Positions 21,573-32,817 of a DNA stretch of 64,000 nt are shown here, piece after piece; within the stretch, counting starts at the first letter, position 1, and each line of letters starts with the position of its first letter. Source of the stretch: Doryteuthis pealeii (taxonomy: Eukaryota; Mollusca; Cephalopoda; Myopsida; Loliginidae); NCBI GenBank assembly GCA_023376005.1, contig CM042152.1:87408762-87472761 (forward strand). The letters run 5' to 3'. Under the pieces are notes generated by a model. The model ran no database searches. It saw only the letters and a program-made list of their open reading frames with translations, and was not told the origin of the DNA. A program made the position numbers and the translations under genes.

Positions 21573-22372
21573 AGGTTGTTGCTTTAGCTCAGTCAGTAGT
21601 GTAGAATAATCATACTAAGTTCCAATTACCGTTGAATTGGTAAGACAAGGCAACAAGTAGTCATAACTGAATACAAATCTAATCTTGTCACAATACTACT
21701 GCAAAATGACAGGGTATTTATGAAGCCTCAGAACATCATAGAAACCAAGCAGCCAATCAGGAATGGAATCACCCAAATACATGAATGGACTATTCTTGAC
21801 TTCCATAAATACCAGCTATCTTGGGGCACTGGCAGTTGTGCTTAGCCAGTTGCTGTTGTTCAAACCAACAGTATACTGACTGACCGGCTGGTTAAGTTGT
21901 GCTTAGCCAGTTGATGTTGTTCAAACTAACAGTAGATTGACTGACTTCAATAAGTAGAACATTCACCTAGGAATATCAAGGTTCTGGGTTTGATACCAGT
22001 TCTTGCTAACTCAGCGCATGAGTACCACATTTTGGGTAATCTGATCTGTATAATAAAGCATCTAGGAACAGATGGTAGGTGTGGCACTCCAACTTAGCTA
22101 AAAAAAAACTCCTTTGTCTTGTGCTAGTGAAAAGGGGCATAGACTCCCTCACTGTATGGCTGATACTGACAATAGATACAACATTTTGTCACTGTTGAAA
22201 ACCCAGATAAATTGCATGAGTAGCACATCTTGGATAATCTGATCTGTGCAGTAAAATATCTGGTAGGTGTGGTGCTCCACCTTCGATGTAAAAACAATCT
22301 CCCTGGCCTAGCACTAGCAAAAAGGGGATAGACTGTTTGGCTGATAATTACAATAGGCCACTCTGTAGACAT
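21573..22372 (+). mobile_element. Cluster of SINE-B relics
   Basis: A head fragment (TTTAGCTCAGTCAGTAG, 21583), then a diverged near-complete copy at about 21940-22180 (B box GTTTGATACCAG), then a headless copy at about 22200-22372. Between the first two, GTTGCTTAGCCAGTTG-like sequence is itself duplicated (21836 and 21896). These look like older insertions. Confidence 0.7.
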
Positions 22373-22514
22373 TTACTTTTACACTTCATAAAAATTGTAC
22401 AAATTTACATTTATCATGGGTTTCCGATTAGGGAGTAAGTCTCAACTTCTTCCCACTTGTGCTGAGCCACTGAGAAATCTGATTGTTGCAATGAATACCA
22501 ACTTACCAGGTTAC

Positions 22515-22515
<1 letters not shown>

Positions 22516-22552
<37 letters not shown>
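22516..22552. repeat. (TA)n microsatellite
   Basis: About 36 bp of pure AT dinucleotides. Confidence 0.9.
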
Positions 22553-22553
<1 letters not shown>

Positions 22554-22559
22554 CCAAAG

Positions 22560-23610
22560 AAATAACATAAAAGAAATATTCCTATTTGTCTTATCACTTT
22601 TTGTTCACCTTATATATATATATAAATCTTTTTTTATAGTTCTCATCTTAGGTCATTGTCGGGAGAAAATTTCTTGTGAAAGAAATTGTTTTTAGAAAGT
22701 TTAGATAAGTTTTCTAAGTGTTTGACATGCCACAAAAATTTGGATCATATAACAGTGCGTACAAAAAAAAAAAAAAAAAAAGCAAAAAAAAGCAAATAGA
22801 CAAAAATGTAGATATTAAAGTACAATGAACGCGATTCCCTAATTTCTAGACATAAAGTAACCCTAGATAGATTGACATGCCGTTAAAATCTGTAACACTA
22901 AAGTTTGCTTTTAAACATGGTCTTTCCTTCTGTACACTAGCAACTCGAAAGAGATAGTGACAGAGAAAAACAGTAATGGTAGATAATCAGTATTTTAAGA
23001 ACAATGATAACTGCTAAGTATGTATTAAGAAAATCCTAGTAGCAACAACAACAGCAGCAGCAGCAGTAGAAATAATAACTATAATCAAATTCATTGCAGT
23101 AATTACAGTAATGATAACAACGTTGTCACTACGACCACTATGACAACTGTTAAAAAGCCAAGAATAGGTTATTACGGCTGCACTAAGATTGAGGCACCAA
23201 CTAGAGAATATCACGAGATAGGAAACCGAGATATCGTGTTTCTCTCAAGAGATATGAATAACAGAACAACAGAGTATTGTAGAAAAGGTGACAGTGAGGA
23301 AATTTGGCAATATGGGAATTGTAAGAAGGAATGTCAATCAAACAATGACTGGCTTTTTGATGGAGTGAAATGAACAGGAAAAGAATTGATAAATCATTTT
23401 CCTTGGAAGAATAAGAACACACACACAGAGGATAAAAAGGACTTTTATAACTGTTGGTGATCTCTGGTTAGGAATGAATATATGAATTTTTCATGTCCAT
23501 TTACGCTTCTTACATAGAAAGAGACATCATTTCAGCTTTCAAAGAGAAGACAAAAGGACAGTTTCATTTACAATTGATGCGGTCATTTTCAGTATGATAT
23601 TATTGCTACA
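22560..23610. other. No convincing gene; simple repeats
   Basis: It includes an A run (22762-22780) and CAACAACAGCAGCAGCAGCA at about 23046. A 77-codon plus frame at 23140-23373 has three cysteines but matches no family I recognise and lacks supporting context. Confidence 0.4.
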
Positions 23611-23616
23611 TTTCAT

Positions 23617-23807
23617 ATATATATATTTACCAAACGAGCAGGATGTGACACAGGGTCAATTTATCAAGCAAAGTTTAACAGGTTTGAATTCAGAGTTTTC
23701 CTTCTCCTAGACTGGTTGCCTAACCAAGGTTAAAGAGCCCAGTGTGCCCTACTATTTATCCATAGCTGAAGGGAGAGTAGGATTCACACCTTTCACAAGG
23801 GTATTAG
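23617..23807 (-). mobile_element. SINE-A 3' part fused to T6
   Basis: SINE-A runs from its ATATTTACCAAACGAGCAGG tail to AAGGGTATTAG and then passes without a gap into T6 sequence (GCTGCTCATCCACC). The junction is a recombination or deletion breakpoint. Confidence 0.75.
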
Positions 23808-24058
23808 CTGCTCATCCACCTAGGTTCTATCCTTAAGCATCACAGGTCGCCACCGACAGCCAACAGGTGGCCCCATTGGGGGAGTCTTCCCCCTCTGCAG
23901 AGGTGCAGTTGGTGCATTCTCATGCCCCACCAACAGGCGGATGATAATATAGGTGCTAGGGGTTGACATGATAACATTGGTGGGTGCCTCTATGACTGCC
24001 CATCTAGTCTAAGTAAATGTGTGAAGTGTTGCATGTCATGTACAGCTCAGCTACCAGG
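23808..24058 (-). mobile_element. T6 fragments in scrambled order
   Basis: 23808-23939 is the T6 5'-end block. 23941-24058 is the block that normally precedes it on the plus strand (ATATAGGTGCTAGG...TCAGCTACCAGGA). The order is reversed relative to intact copies, as expected from a tandem T6 with deletions. Confidence 0.75.
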
Positions 24059-24069
24059 ATTTCATAGTA

Positions 24070-24273
24070 GATACTTTTTGAGAACATATTGTCAATATCT
24101 GCCTTGATAAATACAGCTTCAGTCCTGATACTTTTTGAACACACACACTGTCCATACCTGTTTTGATAAATACAGCTTCTATCTCAATACTTTTTAAACA
24201 CATATTATCCATATCTGAATTGGTAGATACAGCTTCAGTCCTGATAGTTTTTGGACACAGATTGTCCATATGG
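24070..24273. repeat. 57-59-bp tandem repeat, about 3.6 copies
   Basis: GATACTTTTTGAACACA-like units begin at 24070, 24127, about 24186 and 24243. The near-57-bp period keeps a minus-strand frame open, giving a repetitive 78-codon frame that is best read as a repeat artefact. Confidence 0.8.
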
Positions 24274-24284
24274 GTTAATAGTGC

Positions 24285-24368
24285 CACTACTGTTATTCTA
24301 CAAGGAGGGATTTGGCATTAAATAACCCATGAAGATTGATATGACTTTAAACAAAGAAACAAACCACG
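24285..24368 (+). mobile_element. T6-like 3' tail relic, plus strand
   Basis: GGCATTAAATAACCCATGAA, GATTGATATGAC and AAACAAAGAAACAAACCACG match the T6 3' end in sense orientation with many changes. It is one of few plus-strand members and is old. Confidence 0.55.
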
Positions 24369-24746
24369 CCTAACCTTAAAAGACATAATGGTGATGTAAT
24401 CTTTTACTATACAGAGTATTTAGCATGTCATGCAAATAAATGTCAAGATATTTTTATGACTAGAAAGTAATATCAATATTTGTTACAGCAACAGAAAAAT
24501 ATCAAAATATTTAAAATATAATTATTGCATTGGAGAGAAAATTTCCTTACATATTTGATAAATTTCTAAATTTTATATTGTTATTGGAGATATGTATTAT
24601 ATTTAACTAGACTTCTATAATAGAATTGATTTTTGTTATAAGTAGTTGCATAACTATGACTTCTTTACAATTCAATTGTCCTGAGTGATGTTCAATGGAA
24701 ATGGCTTAAATACATACCAACAGAGAAAAGGGTTGTTAACATGATT

Positions 24747-25655
24747 GTTTGTTTGTTTGTTTATTGATTTTAACGGAATATCAACCTGTATGGGGTTATG
24801 TCATGCCCAACGGTTAGAAAGTTATACAGGTATTTGCCTCATACCCCACTTGTATGGGCTGGGCATAAGGCCTCGTTTTAACGTGGACCCATCCACAAGC
24901 CGAAGCTCATAAGTGGGAAAGAACAAAAATTGTGTCAATTCCTTCGGCATTCCCCCTCAAGGGGATGCCTCAGGCACTGGGCAATAAACCCAGCCCTGCC
25001 CCTTTAAGTCAAGGGGGCAGGTATTGCCTGAGGGGAAAGACCCCTGGGATTGACGCTATTAACTTGTAAAGATCCAGGGCCGAAGCCACTGGACCCCCGG
25101 CCCGTTGGGTGGGTTAGAAAGTTATTCATATCATGTATTTATATTTATACTTTTTAGTAATTGGTTTTAAAAATGTGTTAGAATTATTAGGGATTATGTT
25201 GTATAATATTCATTTGTTTCATGTCTATATTTTATGGTGTAATTTTATTTCCCTCAAAAAAGAGAGAATATCCTCCATGTTGACAATGTCAAACAGATCT
25301 TTCATATTGTTTGCTTTAAAATAACGTTTTTTTTATGTGAGCAAGAAACCTGCATTCCATGAATATGTGTTTAACTGTCAAAGGTGTTTGACATGTTCCA
25401 CATTGTGGTTGTTGTTCTTGTTTGAGTATATTGGAGTGCATTAGTCTTGTATGATGTATGCGTAATCAAGATACAATGACTTGTTCTTTTCTAGACTTCC
25501 TTGAAGTTGGTCTCCAGCCTCCCAAAGTGGGTTTGATTAGGAAGAGTTTATTGTGGATGTTGTTCTTTTAGTCCCCCTCTCTTATGGTTATTAAAATTAA
25601 AACACACGATTATAAAAGTCTTTGACCAAAATCTACTAGTTTGTCTCTACCGAAT
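24747..25655 (-). mobile_element. 5'-truncated LINE (I/Jockey-like), perfect 11-bp TSD
   Basis: This is a minus-strand non-LTR retrotransposon 3' end: the last part of ORF2 (about 25600-25225), then a ~480-bp 3' UTR, then a short (AAAC)n tail. TTAACATGATT is perfectly duplicated at 24736-24746 and 25656-25666, so 909 bp were inserted. The 3' UTR end (GTTGATATTCCGTTAAAA plus tail) resembles the T6 3' end (GTTGATATGCCGTAAAAC plus tail). The 3' UTR is GC-rich relative to its surroundings. Confidence 0.9.
25225..25600 (-). pseudogene. LINE ORF2 C-terminus with CCHC knuckle (decayed)
   Basis: On the minus strand the frame reads KLFLIKPTLGGW, then RKSRKEQVIVS, then LRIHHTRLMH, then CGTC...VKHIFMEC. 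This is the conserved stretch after RNase H in I/Jockey-type LINEs, with a CX2C...H...C zinc knuckle (about 25420-25350). It ends LFDIVNMEDILSFL...HHKI at a stop, 25227-25225. An in-frame TGA stands where the family has the Arg before LRIGHT, and a 1-nt frameshift in an A-rich run separates the knuckle from the last 30 codons. The copy is therefore dead. The reverse transcriptase and endonuclease domains are absent. Confidence 0.85.
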
Positions 25656-25819
25656 TTAACATGATTAGTTAACATGATGTATAAGATTATACTCAGATAG
25701 GCTCAGAAATGTGGATACATTAATAACTATAGAGATATTCATGTTTCAGTAGATACAAAACTTGTATTTCTTTTTGATATGTATACATAATATAATATGA
25801 ATTATATTTTTATTTACAT

Positions 25820-26635
25820 AAATTTGAAAAATATTATTTGAACCATATAAATTTGAAACATATTATTTGAACCATATAATTTGAACCATATAAATTTGAA
25901 ACATTATTTGAACTATATAAATTTGAAACATTATTTGAACCATATAAATTTGAAACATTATTTGAAACATATTATTTTGAAACACATATTATTTGAACCA
26001 TATAAATTTGAAACATTATTTGAACCATATAAATTTGAAACATATATTTTGAACCATATAAATTTGAAACATTATTTGAACCATATAAATTTGAAACATA
26101 ATATTTGAACCATATAAATTTGAAACATTATTTGAACCATAAAATTTGAAACATATTATTTGAACCATATAAATTTGAAACATATTATTTGAACCATATA
26201 AATTGAAACATTATTTGAACCATATAAATTTGAAACATTTTGAACATATAAATTTGAAACATATAAATTTGAAACATTATTTGAACCATATAAATTTGAA
26301 ACATTATTTGAACCATATAAATTGAAACATTATTTGAAACTATAAATTTGAAACATTATTTGAACCATATAAATTTGAACATTATTTGAACATATAAATT
26401 TGAAACATTATTGAACCATATAAATTTGAAACATTATTTGAACCATATAAATTTGAAACATTTGAAACATATTATTTGAACTATATATTTAAACATTATT
26501 TGAACATATAAATTTGAAACATATTATTTGAACCATATAAATTTGAAACATATATTTTAAACCATTAAATTTGAAACATATTATTTGAACCATATAAATT
26601 TGAAACATTATTTGAACCATATAAATTTGAAACAA
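25820..26635. repeat. AT-rich minisatellite, 27-bp unit, about 30 copies
   Basis: The basic unit ACATTATTTGAACCATATAA plus ATTTGAA is about 27 bp, with variants of 15-30 bp from internal deletion or TATT insertion. Because 27 is a multiple of three, a repetitive plus-strand frame (25881-26108) stays open; it is not a gene. Irregular unit lengths suggest ongoing slippage. Confidence 0.92.
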
Positions 26636-26994
26636 TTATTCATATATATTTACATAATAATGTGGATACATTAAAAACTATAGAGATATTCAGTAGATAC
26701 AAAAGTTGTCAATGAAAAAAACCTCAAAATAACATTTGTAGGAAATCAATATTCAATTAAAAACCACAAACCAGAATTAGTTTTATTACTCTTTATTTAT
26801 CCCTAAACTTGAAGATAACGTAAATAGAGATTAAAGCTTTAACAAAAGGAGCAACAGATTTTTGCATATAGATGGAACATTAACTAGCTACAAATGTTAT
26901 TTTAAGTTACATTCATCCTTTGTCTTAACTCAATGTCCTATACCACCTGGCCGGAAGTCACATTCATTTTCCTAATCTACCCCAAATGATAGCC

Positions 26995-27248
26995 TTTGTT
27001 TAAATGTAATATTAAACACATTTAGAAGTCTTTGATTTAAGGGAAATAACAGGTAACTTTAAATGAAAAGGCCATTTTTAGACATTTATTGATAAATCCT
27101 TATAGAAATGGGGCTCTGGACTTTGTTTAAATGTAATATTAAACATATTAAGAAGTCTTTGATTTAAGGGAAATAACAGGTAACTTTAAATGAAAAGGCT
27201 ATTTTTAGCCATTTTTAGATAAATCCTTATAGGAATTGGGCTCTGGAC
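26995..27248. repeat. 127-bp tandem duplication
   Basis: TTTGTTTAAATGTAATATTA begins at 26995 and again at 27122. The two 127-bp units are highly similar through GGGCTCTGGACTT. Confidence 0.92.
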
Positions 27249-27249
27249 T

Positions 27250-27965
27250 TAAAAAATTCTCAACAGGATGTTAAGAGTTAAAATTTCTGGATGAACAAGG
27301 TTTTTGAACAGGTTTATATATGTTAAGATCAGATTTCTTTTGAGTTTTTTTGTTATGGTGTAGGTTTGTTTTTGTTGTATAATATCACTAACAAACATAT
27401 GTGTGGTGACAAGTATTTTAATGTTTTGGTTTAAAGGTAGCTGGTTATTTCTGGTGCATGTTCACGGGTTTTCCTTTTAACCCCATCATATTTGGTGGTC
27501 ACGCTGAAAAGGAATTAAGTGAAAGAAAAGGAAGACACAAAGACAAAATTTTAGGATTTAGGCTTTATTCATGGTCATAACCACCATGTGGAGAGCAAAT
27601 TTATCACTGTCCAGTAATAGTGTCTGTTAAAGCCCTAGTCGGAATGGTTGAGAGATTATCTTGGTGGTCGGAACTGGATCCTTTTTCCTGTACATGATCA
27701 GGGGGTACTTCCTGTCTGTAGGCTTATGGGAGATTGTTTTTCCACCATTCTGAATTTGCACCAAAAGTTTGTAGTAACCTGCCACATTATGGTCAGTCAT
27801 CATCTTTGTTTTAAAATAAATTTTTATATATATTAGATTTTTTTATTAACTTCATGTGTATGTTAACAGGATGTGGGATGTTAACAGCAGGTCTTTTAAC
27901 ATTTTAGAAATTGTGCAGAGTGAAAATATTCCATAATCTTTCAATGTGATTGGATTTGGGGAGTT
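27250..27965. other. No gene seen
   Basis: AT-rich. The short frames here (62 and 73 codons) have no recognisable motif. Confidence 0.4.
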
Positions 27966-27972
27966 AGGTTTG

Positions 27973-28138
27973 GTTAAAGAGCCCAGTCTGCCCTACTATT
28001 TATCCATAGCTGGAAGGAGAGTAGGATTCATACCTTTCCTAAGGGTATTAGCGCTATGTGAAATGCAATTACCACATCCAAAATTTGAACTCTGGGCGAC
28101 GAGTGCATTTCCCATGACTTTAACCATTACACCACACA
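27973..28138 (-). mobile_element. SINE-A, 3'-truncated
   Basis: It starts at the TTAAAGAGCCCAGTCTGCCC block and ends in the tRNA-like head (plus-strand TAACCATTACACCAC). The tail third is missing. Confidence 0.78.
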
Positions 28139-28139
28139 A

Positions 28140-28910
28140 AAACTATATTATAATCTTCCGAGACTGAAATGCCAATAATAATAATAATAAGTCTAGTTAT
28201 AAGCCTCGTGTGCATACTGAAGACACTTTCAGAAGTTGACATTGGTAAGTATGTGTACTTTGACTGGCTTGTGGCTACATAAAACCACATAATATGCTAC
28301 ATGGATCAATATACTATGTAATGTATACCTTCCTTTACCTTGATTAAAGCTATCTGTAAATTATGCCATGATAATTGCTTCTTGCATCACTAAGTTTTGG
28401 CCACCCAATGTCATGTCAGCAGATGGTGATTTCTTCCTCTTCTGAAAACTGCAGATAATTGAACATGGACTCCCCACAAGCCATGTCATTTTCAAAATGC
28501 TCTGACCTTGTCTTCTTGCCATGATAATTTGGCCATTATTAGACTTTCAATTCTTTCTTCTTTTCCCATAACTGTGCCATTTAGCACATCAAAATTAACT
28601 ACTGAATGTCAGCTTAGCAGACTCTGATATGCACAATTGTTATGAAACAGTAGCCGTCTTGCAATATATTGCCGATCATAATATCATAATATTTTGGCTT
28701 ATCAAAATATAAAGAGACACAAACAAAGATCTTAATATAACTTTAATATAATATAATGGAGAATGAATATGAAAAGTTTTAGCATATGAAAGCAGTCAAT
28801 GCTATAATAGCAGCGCAGATGAAATATTATGGTGTTAATGTTCCGTAACTGCAATTTCATGCATATTATGCAATCTTCTGACAAATATGTAACCGTCTGA
28901 AAATTGCATA
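28140..28910. other. No gene seen
   Basis: AT-rich unique-looking sequence with a short (AAT)n at about 28175. Confidence 0.4.
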
Positions 28911-28913
28911 GAG

Positions 28914-29453
28914 CCGGGTTAGCTCAGTCGGTAGAGCGTTCGGCTAGAAACTATGAGGTTCCTAGTTCGATACCGGCCCTTGCCAACTCAGCGTTATGAG
29001 TAGCACGGGGATCTGTGCGGTAAAGTAAGGAACTGATGGTAGGTGTGGTGCTCCACCTCAGATGCAAAAACAATCTCCTTGGTCTAGTGCTAGCGAAAAG
29101 GGGGTAGATTTCCTCACTGATTGGCTTATACCGACTAGGAAGCGCGTGGTGTAATGGTTAAAGTCATGGGAAATGGACTTGTCGCCCCAAGTTCAAATCC
29201 TGGATGTGGTAATTGCATTTCACTTAGCGCTAATACCCTTGGGAAAGGCATGAATCCTACTCTCCCTCCAGCTATGGATAAATAGTAGGGAAGACTGGGC
29301 TCTTTAACCTTGGTTAGGCATCCGGTCTAGTAGAAGGAAAACTCTGAATTCAAACCTGTTGAACTCTGCTTAAGAAATTGACCTTGTGTCACATCCTGCT
29401 CGTGTGGAAGGGCTGGTAAATATATATACCGACTTTAGGCCACCCTGATTACT
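28914..29453 (+). mobile_element. SINE-B, full length, interrupted by SINE-A
   Basis: A well preserved plus-strand head: GCCGGGTTAGCTCAGTCGG (A box) and TAGTTCGATACCGG (B box), both consistent with pol III transcription from a tRNA-derived promoter. The body runs to 29136, is broken by SINE-A, and resumes at 29435 (TTAGGCCACCCTGATTAC) into T-rich sequence. Confidence 0.9.
29137..29424 (+). mobile_element. SINE-A, full length, nested in SINE-B, 10-bp TSD
   Basis: This 288-bp copy runs from AGGAAGCGCGTGGTGTAATG (A box region) with B box AGTTCAAATCC to GGGCTGGTAAATAT. TATACCGACT is duplicated at 29127-29136 and 29425-29434. Elsewhere SINE-B is inside SINE-A (2.96 kb), so the two families were active over overlapping periods. 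Confidence 0.92.
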
Positions 29454-29963
29454 TTTTTTACTTAGTTGATGTATTCCTTGGCCTTTGCCCCGTATGTAAT
29501 TCATCTTGTACAGTTTTTCCTCTTATAGAATAGATCAAGATCTCTCATGGCAGCAGTAGGAATCAGACTGACAAAAATTCCAGTTGCGTGCAATGAGTAA
29601 TGACATAAACCTATTTTCATATACTATTCAGGTGTCGCTAGTCATACCATTTTTCAATAGCATGCAGTCCTTGTAGTAATTCCTGCTTTAGAAATCCACA
29701 CGGCATTGAACTCAATATTGGATTTGCTGATGAGCTTTATTTCAAGAATCTCTGATGCCAACATATAGGACTATTTTTAAAGAAAAACTCTCTACGAGAT
29801 TAACTATACCCCAACTAAAGTCAAAAGTATGTATTGGCCAAAAAGTAGAACTAAAAATAGCAGCAGAAAATGTGGATACTAAGATCCATCTTACAGATTT
29901 CAAACAAATGGTATCATCATCCCAGGTTTAAAGACAAAATATCTTTTTTAGTGTGATCATAAA

Positions 29964-30333
29964 ATTAGCTCAGTCGGTAAAGCATCCGCTTAGGAACCAC
30001 AGGGTTTCTGGTTCGATACCAGCCCTCACCAACTCAGCATATGAGTAGCATAGGGATCTGTGCGGTAAAGTGAGGAGCTGATGGTAGGTGTGGTGCTCCA
30101 CCTCAGGTGCTAAAAAAAAAAGAATCTCCTTGGTCTAGTGCTAGTGAAAAGGGGATAGACTTTCTTGCTGTCAGGCCGATACTGACTTTAGGCCACCCTG
30201 ACAATAGGTGCCAATTCAGCATATGAGTAGCATAGGGATCTGTGGTAAAGTGAGGAGCTGATGGTAGGTGTGGCACTCCATCTCAGGTGCTAAAAAAAAA
30301 CAATCTCCTTGGTCTAGTGCTAGTGAAAAGTGA
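29964..30333 (+). mobile_element. SINE-B plus partial tandem copy
   Basis: A plus-strand SINE-B (29964-30204) with TTAGCTCAGTCGGTAAAGC and GGTTCGATACCAG is followed by a second, headless copy (30207-30333) starting at CCAATTCAGCATATGAG. The second copy carries the same variants, so it arose by local duplication. Confidence 0.85.
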
Positions 30334-30339
30334 CAATAG

Positions 30340-31255
30340 TTAGAAATATAAAGGGACACTGAAAAGTTGTCAGCTCAACTGAGAAAGGAATGACTTTTTC
30401 TTTTGAAATTTTTAATTTAATTATTTTTAAAGGGTTAAAGCAACAAGACATAATGTGCCAAGTGTGCTGAACTGCAGAATAAACAATGTGGAATAGTATG
30501 ATACATTTCATGGCTTTTTGGTTGGGCTAAGAACTTTCCAGCTAACTTCATAAGCAATGAAGAATACTTATCAATCTTATTTAAATTACTCAGATATCCA
30601 TTAAAAACAAAACAAAAACAAAACTTCAGCCCATGTTTTCTTTATGTTTTTGACAGGCTCTTAAAGTCACAACTTACAATCGAGAACTTTTGACATACTC
30701 TATACAAATTCTTTCACATAAACTGACTTTGTCATGAAGAAATTCGAGTTGCTCTAATAAATAGTAAATTTTATTTTACATATCCTTCAACGTAGGAATA
30801 GGAGAAAGTATACCCTGTATAGTTTAATAGTTAGCAAGCTAACAGACAACTGTTAGTAAGTTTAAGGTTAAATCGAACTTAACTTGCCTAAATTCCACAA
30901 TCATATGTCACACTGCCAAAAGAAAAAAAATACCAAAAATCAGGGAATTAACTGAATTTAATGAAATTTTCAGTGTTGTTATATTAATGAATAAAAGATA
31001 TAATGCACCAGTAATTTTATTTTAAAACTTTTACATTTTTTCAGGTCAGTTAACTTTGAATCACATATCTTTGAAGCATAACACAGATTCATAAAGATAT
31101 ATTTTTTTTCTTTTGGCGGTGGTGTCAATGGTGGAATTTAGATCCATTAAATTTGATTTAACCAAGTTTGATTCTCACCGAGTGCTCTATACTTCAGGCC
31201 TTGTGCCAAACTAAACCAAGTTTAATAAATAACTATTTCACTTTTGGGTTTCATA
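30340..31255. other. No gene seen
   Basis: AT-rich. AAAACAAAACAAAAACAAAA at about 30605 is a simple repeat. No other structure recognised. Confidence 0.4.
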
Positions 31256-31261
31256 TTCTTT

Positions 31262-31495
31262 TTAGTTATGTTAGTAGAGCATCAGCCTAGGAACTGAAAG
31301 GTTCATGGTTTGATTCCAGCCCTCACAAACTCAGTGTATGAGCAGTACAGCTTGGATACTGTGCAGTAAAGCCGGGAACTAATGGTAGGTGTGGGGCATC
31401 ACCTCAGATACAAAAACAATCTCGCTGGTCTGGCTCTAGGCAAAAGAGGATAGACTCTCTTGCTGTCTGGCTGAAACTGACAACAGACCATTCCG
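31262..31495 (+). mobile_element. SINE-B, diverged
   Basis: It has a head with TTAGTAGAGCATCAGCC, B box GGTTTGATTCCAGCC, and the body through GGATAGACTCTCTTGCTG. The first ~10 bp are lost. Confidence 0.78.
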
Positions 31496-31602
31496 CTAAC
31501 TTTACTTACTACGATGTTATTCTAGCTTGTTAGCCACAACACTCTAAGTGTTTACTTAGAAATCCATGTCATATAAGACAACAGACAAAACATGTTAGAT
31601 TA

Positions 31603-32130
31603 AACCGCCATCTTTATTCAAACTAGCCAAAAGTAGTAGGAAAAAATAGAGGGGGAAAAATAAATATTTAACTCAAGACTTTGTTAAGGGGGGGGGGGCA
31701 AAAAGAAGAGAGTCCAACGCCTTCTCACAGGCTAAAACACTGACTTCGTCGTCGTAGTCACAATCCTTAGCAGCTAATGTAGCAACACTTGTTTCTGCTG
31801 TCACTCCACTTCTGGGTGTTGCCTTCTACTTATACACCGTTTCCCCCAATCATCCGGGCGTCTGTGCCCCACACATGGGAATGTCAACCCAATCCCAGCT
31901 GCCGGAATGCTCACAGCTATCATCCGGGCATCTGGCGCTCACATACGTGACTGTGGCATCTCGCCTCCGCCTGCGTCGCCCTTTTGCATTCTGAAGGACG
32001 CGGGTTCGATTCTAGGTCAGTCCTACACGCCAGGCAAAGCCTAGCCCGCTTCCTTCGAGAATACGGCAAGCCTTCATCCCCTTGTGTTTTCTGTCACAAT
32101 TAAACTGCCATCTTTATTCAAACTAGTCAA
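31603..32130. repeat. GC-rich block bounded by ~33-bp direct repeats
   Basis: GCCATCTTTATTCAAACTAG occurs at 31607 and 32108, about 500 bp apart, each within ~33 bp of similarity. Between them lies a distinctly GC-rich segment with two ATCATCCGGGC(G/A)TCTG copies (31850, 31920) and a B-box-like GGGTTCGATTCTAGG (32002). On the minus strand GAATAAAGATGGC could be a polyadenylation region. It may be an LTR-type tandem or a tRNA-derived element; unresolved. Confidence 0.45.
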
Positions 32131-32459
32131 AACAAAAATATACAAAAGCAAGGGACATAACTAGGTATTTACCATTACTAAGTTAGATAACTCAGACTTT
32201 AACAATAGGGACTGCCCTAATAACAATTTAGGAAGCTATTTTATGATAGAACCATCTCATCCTCATCTGACATCCATAGAGTTGATCAGTATTGATAGAT
32301 AAAAGAATTTGAATGCAATCAAAAGAAAAGAGAAGAAGCAATAATTGGAAGAACAGGAGGAACACCATTTACAAGAAAAAGAAGTTGGTGTTGAGTAGAT
32401 AACATAAGAAAACGTTCTCTTAATGTAGGCAGAGGGCAGATATATAAATATGGATACAC

Positions 32460-32785
32460 CTATTTCTCTGAATGTTTGAGATGAGGCTTGATGATTAGTA
32501 TTATCTGCGTTATTCGGACTATTGTCATTGATATCTGTACAATGTTTTGGCCGATGTGCCCTCCATGGACTGAATAAAGGGTGAGGTTCAAAGTTCCATG
32601 ATGGCTCCCGATTATAACAAGAAGGTTCCCAATTACGACAAGAAGGTTCCCGAGTTCAAAAAGAAGGTTCCCAGAGTCCGCCAAGAAATACCTGAAAAAG
32701 GCTGGAGAGCCCATTGGCTGAAATGTTGTACAAATAACAATGAAGATAAGGACAATAGTCCAAATAACGCAGATAATACTATAGA
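32460..32785. repeat. GAAGAAGG/CCGAAACG palindrome with 18-bp units
   Basis: A minus-strand arm (32460-32573) and a plus-strand arm (to 32785) flank a core with three AAGAAGGTTCCC(A/G)A units of 18 bp. The 18-bp period keeps plus frame 32598-32867 open with a repeated KKVP pattern. Loss of the hairpin's inner part on the left arm makes the palindrome asymmetric. Confidence 0.72.
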
Positions 32786-32817
32786 TACACCTGTTTTATC
32801 ATTACAAACTGTTTTTT

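Noticed and set aside
25881..26108. Repeat protein encoded by the 27-bp units
   Set aside because: The frame stays open only because 27 is divisible by three; it breaks where units vary in length.
28914..28985. Functional tRNA gene
   Set aside because: A and B boxes are good, but the sequence continues as the SINE-B body and the same head recurs in many SINE-B copies.
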